Below are positions 61,761-64,000 of a stretch of DNA of 64,000 nt, in pieces; the first letter of the stretch is position 1; each line of letters starts with the position of its first letter. Under the pieces are notes generated by a model. The model saw nothing but the letters and a program-made list of their open reading frames with translations, made no database searches and was not told the DNA's origin. Source of the DNA: Monarcha castaneiventris obscurior (lineage: Eukaryota; Chordata; Aves; Passeriformes; Monarchidae). Where the stretch lies: NCBI GenBank assembly GCA_026261815.1, contig JAMPIT010000230.1, positions 42,616,501 to 42,680,500 on the forward strand, given 5' to 3'. A program made the translations under genes and the position numbers.

Positions 61761-62317
61761 TTCTAGGGTCGCAGGTACAGACAGAATAAGTATTAAATGC
61801 AAAGCGGGAAGAAAACAAATAAAAGAATAAAAATCGCTATGAAATGAAAAAGTGCTATTTCTGTCCCAGACCGACATAACCAAGATACCTACACTGTCTT
61901 TGCTTCTGGTGCCACAGGCATAGCAAATATAAAAGCAAACTCTGTAGAGTCTGGAAGCTGCAGCAATATCCTCGAAAAATTTAAGGAAGGAGAAGGAATG
62001 GTCATTTAACCTTGAAATTCTCTCTTTTTAGCCTCTAGATTTATTTACTTGTTCTTTTTAATTTTTCATCTTGACTACAACCTGTTTCTTCTGGTAAACA
62101 GTAATAAAGCAAAATTATGTTAATCTTGCACAGAATTTGATTAGGGAATGGGGTTGGTGGCTTGTCTGTTGGACACCAAGTTCAGCTGATGAGTGGTTTG
62201 TACGTCTGTGGGAGGTTTTTGGGTAACAATAAATTTCCTTACTGTTGTGGCTACAAGAGGAAGAGTGTTTCCAGTATTTACATAGAATAAGAAACTGTAC
62301 TTCCTTTTGCTATACCA

Positions 62318-62403
62318 TTGTTGTTGTTGTTGTTGTTAGTAGTAGTAGTAGTAGTAGTAGTAGCAGTACCAGTACCAGTACCAGTACCAGTACCAGTACC
62401 AGT
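62318..62403. repeat. compound (TTG)n-(TAG)n-(CAGTAC)n repeat
   Basis: Three arrays adjoin each other: about six TTG units, about eight TAG/AGT units, then six full CAGTAC units plus CAGT (62364-62403). The hexamer looks derived from the AGT array. Confidence 0.95.
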
Positions 62404-63101
62404 TGAGAAGTTCTCTTGCTATGAATACAAACTGCTCCTTCCAAGTGTACCCAAACATGGTTCTTAGTATCAGATTAATTTCCTTTTTCCTCTCAAAGCA
62501 GTGAAACTTTTGATGGCTATATAAACACTGTATTTTTTAGGCCTGGGTTGTACAAGTTTGTAAACTGACATTAAGAGACGTAGCAAATGCTTCAAGTCTT
62601 ATTTAGCTTAAATATCTGTATCAAATCCACTTACACTCAGGAGAGTTTTAATCACTGTGGTGCACACACAAAGTTAGCACTACTCTGAATTCTAACCTTC
62701 CTCCACTATCATAGTTCAATTCTGTTCAGACCACTGAATCCACCTTTTATTCTTGGAATTCATACCCATAGCATAAGAAGAAAATACATTCATCTTCAAG
62801 TTCTTGAATACATGCCAAGATAACACTGTGATACATGGGGTGTGAAAGTGTGTTTGTGTAATACACATACTGTTTATCAGGAACATTACCTTGAGGTAGA
62901 GTTGAGAATAAAGATTATGTACCACTAATTTATGGAAGAAGAAACTTTATAGAGATAGTTTGCCCATAAACTCCATTCCTGTAGTTCACAAAGATACTGT
63001 AACATACTAAAAATGTGGGGTTTTTTCTGGGTTTGTAAGTATTTAATAATGTGATTATGATAAAGATTTGTTCATGTCCATGGTCTTTAATTAACTGATC
63101 A

Positions 63102-63130
63102 AAAAAACCCCAAACCAACAAACCCAACAC
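63102..63130. repeat. A-rich/CCAAAC low-complexity tract
   Basis: AAAAAAACCCCAAACCAACA followed by AACCCAAC. Similar tracts occur at about 3242, 32493 and 36836. Confidence 0.6.
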
Positions 63131-63360
63131 ATATCTGAGCCTACTATGTATTCCACTTTTTTTCAGTGTTTAGTCATCTGGAAACAAAAAGGCTAAAATG
63201 GAGGAGATACCCAATTCTGTAATCTTCTGCAATGTCAGAAGGAAAGGACAAGACTAGTGATTTGAAAGTTCTTGTAATTTAAGTGTTGAATTGATCATGA
63301 ATTGTCTCATCCTGACCATGGATATTAAGCACAGAAAAAGCATGCCAAATAAAATCTCCC

Positions 63361-63978
63361 TGTGTCTTGGGGTGACTCTATGATGTGTATCCCCTATCAC
63401 GGCTCTATGCCAGAAAATTAATTTTGTGCCTTTAAACTGAGCTTGAGAGGGGAGAAAAAAACCAAATGAACTTTTCAAAGCAGTTCCCAAGGACACAGAG
63501 ATAGAGACTCCTCTGCGGTCTCCGGCAGCGGTAGCACGGAGGGAGCTCCCTTGCCTGTCTCTTCAGCCAGCTTTTTGGGGGTTTTTTTTCCTACCTTTTT
63601 CTCCGGCGTGTTTCCTGGGACTTTGGTGGTTTTTTCTCTTTTTTTCTCTTCTGGACTGTTCCAACAACATCTGAACACATCAGGAGAACTTTTCTTCAGG
63701 CCCGGAGGGGGCCTAAGGCCACCCCCCACGCCAGCTCCGAGAAGGAGGGACCACACCTACGAGAGAACTCTAATTTCTTCCCAGGTTTTCTCGTTATAGT
63801 GAGGGGTTTTACTATTTAGCATTATTATCCTTCTCCTGTGTGTTTGTTAATAAATAGGTTTTATCTCTTTCACTTTCCTTCGAGGAATTTTTTTCCCGAA
63901 CCTGATGTGGGGAAGGGTGGTTGTAACCTGACTTTCTCCCAGAGGATATATAGCTAGATTTTGGCCAAAACTGGCACA
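63361..63978 (+). mobile_element. avian ERV solo LTR, well preserved
   Basis: It begins TGTGTCTTGG (63361) and ends GGCACA (63978), with TGTG/CACA terminal complementarity. If the start is taken as TGTCTT at 63363, the flanking CCCTG (63358-63362) and CGCTG (63979-63983) form a 4-of-5 match, a possible 5-bp target duplication. A polyadenylation signal AATAAA is at 63849-63854, giving + orientation. There is no purine-rich tract before the left end and no primer-binding-like sequence after the right end, so this is a solo LTR. It keeps many CpGs (CCGGCAGCGG, CCGGCGTG, CCCGAAC), which suggests a fairly recent insertion. The ORFs inside are fortuitous and no viral gene is present. Confidence 0.82.
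63849..63854 (+). terminator. LTR polyadenylation signal AATAAA
   Basis: AATAAA within the solo LTR, followed by TAGGTTTTATCTC. It would normally mark the end of the viral transcript and could cause premature polyadenylation of transcripts crossing this intron. Confidence 0.6.
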
Positions 63979-64000
63979 CGCTGTAATATTTCTTTAGAGT

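Larger units (their letters stand above)
42128..64000 (+). other. ULK4 intron 10, at least 21.9 kb, to window edge
   Basis: It is presumed to be still intronic. It contains TA/CA repeats (43394-43428), a duplicated-arm hairpin (45158-45238), a palindrome (47379-47401), CR1 fragments (48973-49685, 52115-52518, 61145-61375), a long T run (51982-52004), a TA/TG tract (55742-55812), a GC-rich patch (55900-56115), a SINE (59190-59317), a compound microsatellite (62318-62403) and a solo LTR (63361-63978). The segment 51480-51960 is richer in G+C with a 118-codon ORF that I do not recognise. Confidence 0.6.

Noticed and set aside
63475..63799. Protein-coding ORFs on both strands
   Set aside because: Both lie wholly inside the solo LTR and have low-complexity, proline- and lysine-rich composition. 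They are fortuitous.

Overview
The window is an AT-rich stretch of a bird nuclear genome, most likely a songbird (Passeriformes). Three things point there: CR1 LINE fragments of several ages, two tRNA-Ile-derived SINEs with a CR1-type 3' end (TguSINE1-like, a family I know from passerines), and two kinds of endogenous retrovirus LTR that I recognise as avian. There is no sign of bacterial gene organisation.

The only protein-coding gene I can support is a middle-to-C-terminal part of ULK4 (unc-51-like kinase 4, a pseudokinase with a HEAT/ARM-type helical tail) on the + strand. Ten exons can be placed between 4545 and 42127. All have GT-AG borders, and their phases join without a break into 924 nt, or 308 codons with no stop. 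The N-terminal pseudokinase domain lies upstream of the window and the last exons lie downstream. Exons sit in clusters: 14.8-15.3 kb, 18.3-18.6 kb (90-nt intron) and 26.8-27.1 kb (99-nt intron). Introns of 3-10 kb separate the clusters, and the last intron runs more than 21 kb to the window edge.

The rest is intron. 1-4544 holds a SINE and short tandem duplications. 4673-11734 holds an old LTR split by about 1 kb that includes a CR1 fragment and a G-quadruplex motif. 11869-14794 holds a TATC microsatellite. 18574-26796 holds two CR1 copies, one an ancient copy with a decayed reverse transcriptase. 27090-32121 holds an old hAT-type DNA transposon. 32215-42078 is largely featureless. 42128-64000 holds three more CR1 pieces, a second SINE, several microsatellites, hairpins, a small CpG-containing GC-rich patch and a well preserved solo LTR at the right edge.

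I found no new multi-gene system. The observations most worth checking are the 99-nt intron 7, which is a multiple of three and open in frame (exitron-like), the hAT remnant, the LTR/CR1 nest, a 15-bp hairpin with a competing duplicated arm, and a near-perfect 23-nt palindrome. All calls come from reading the sequence and recalling the families. No search was run.
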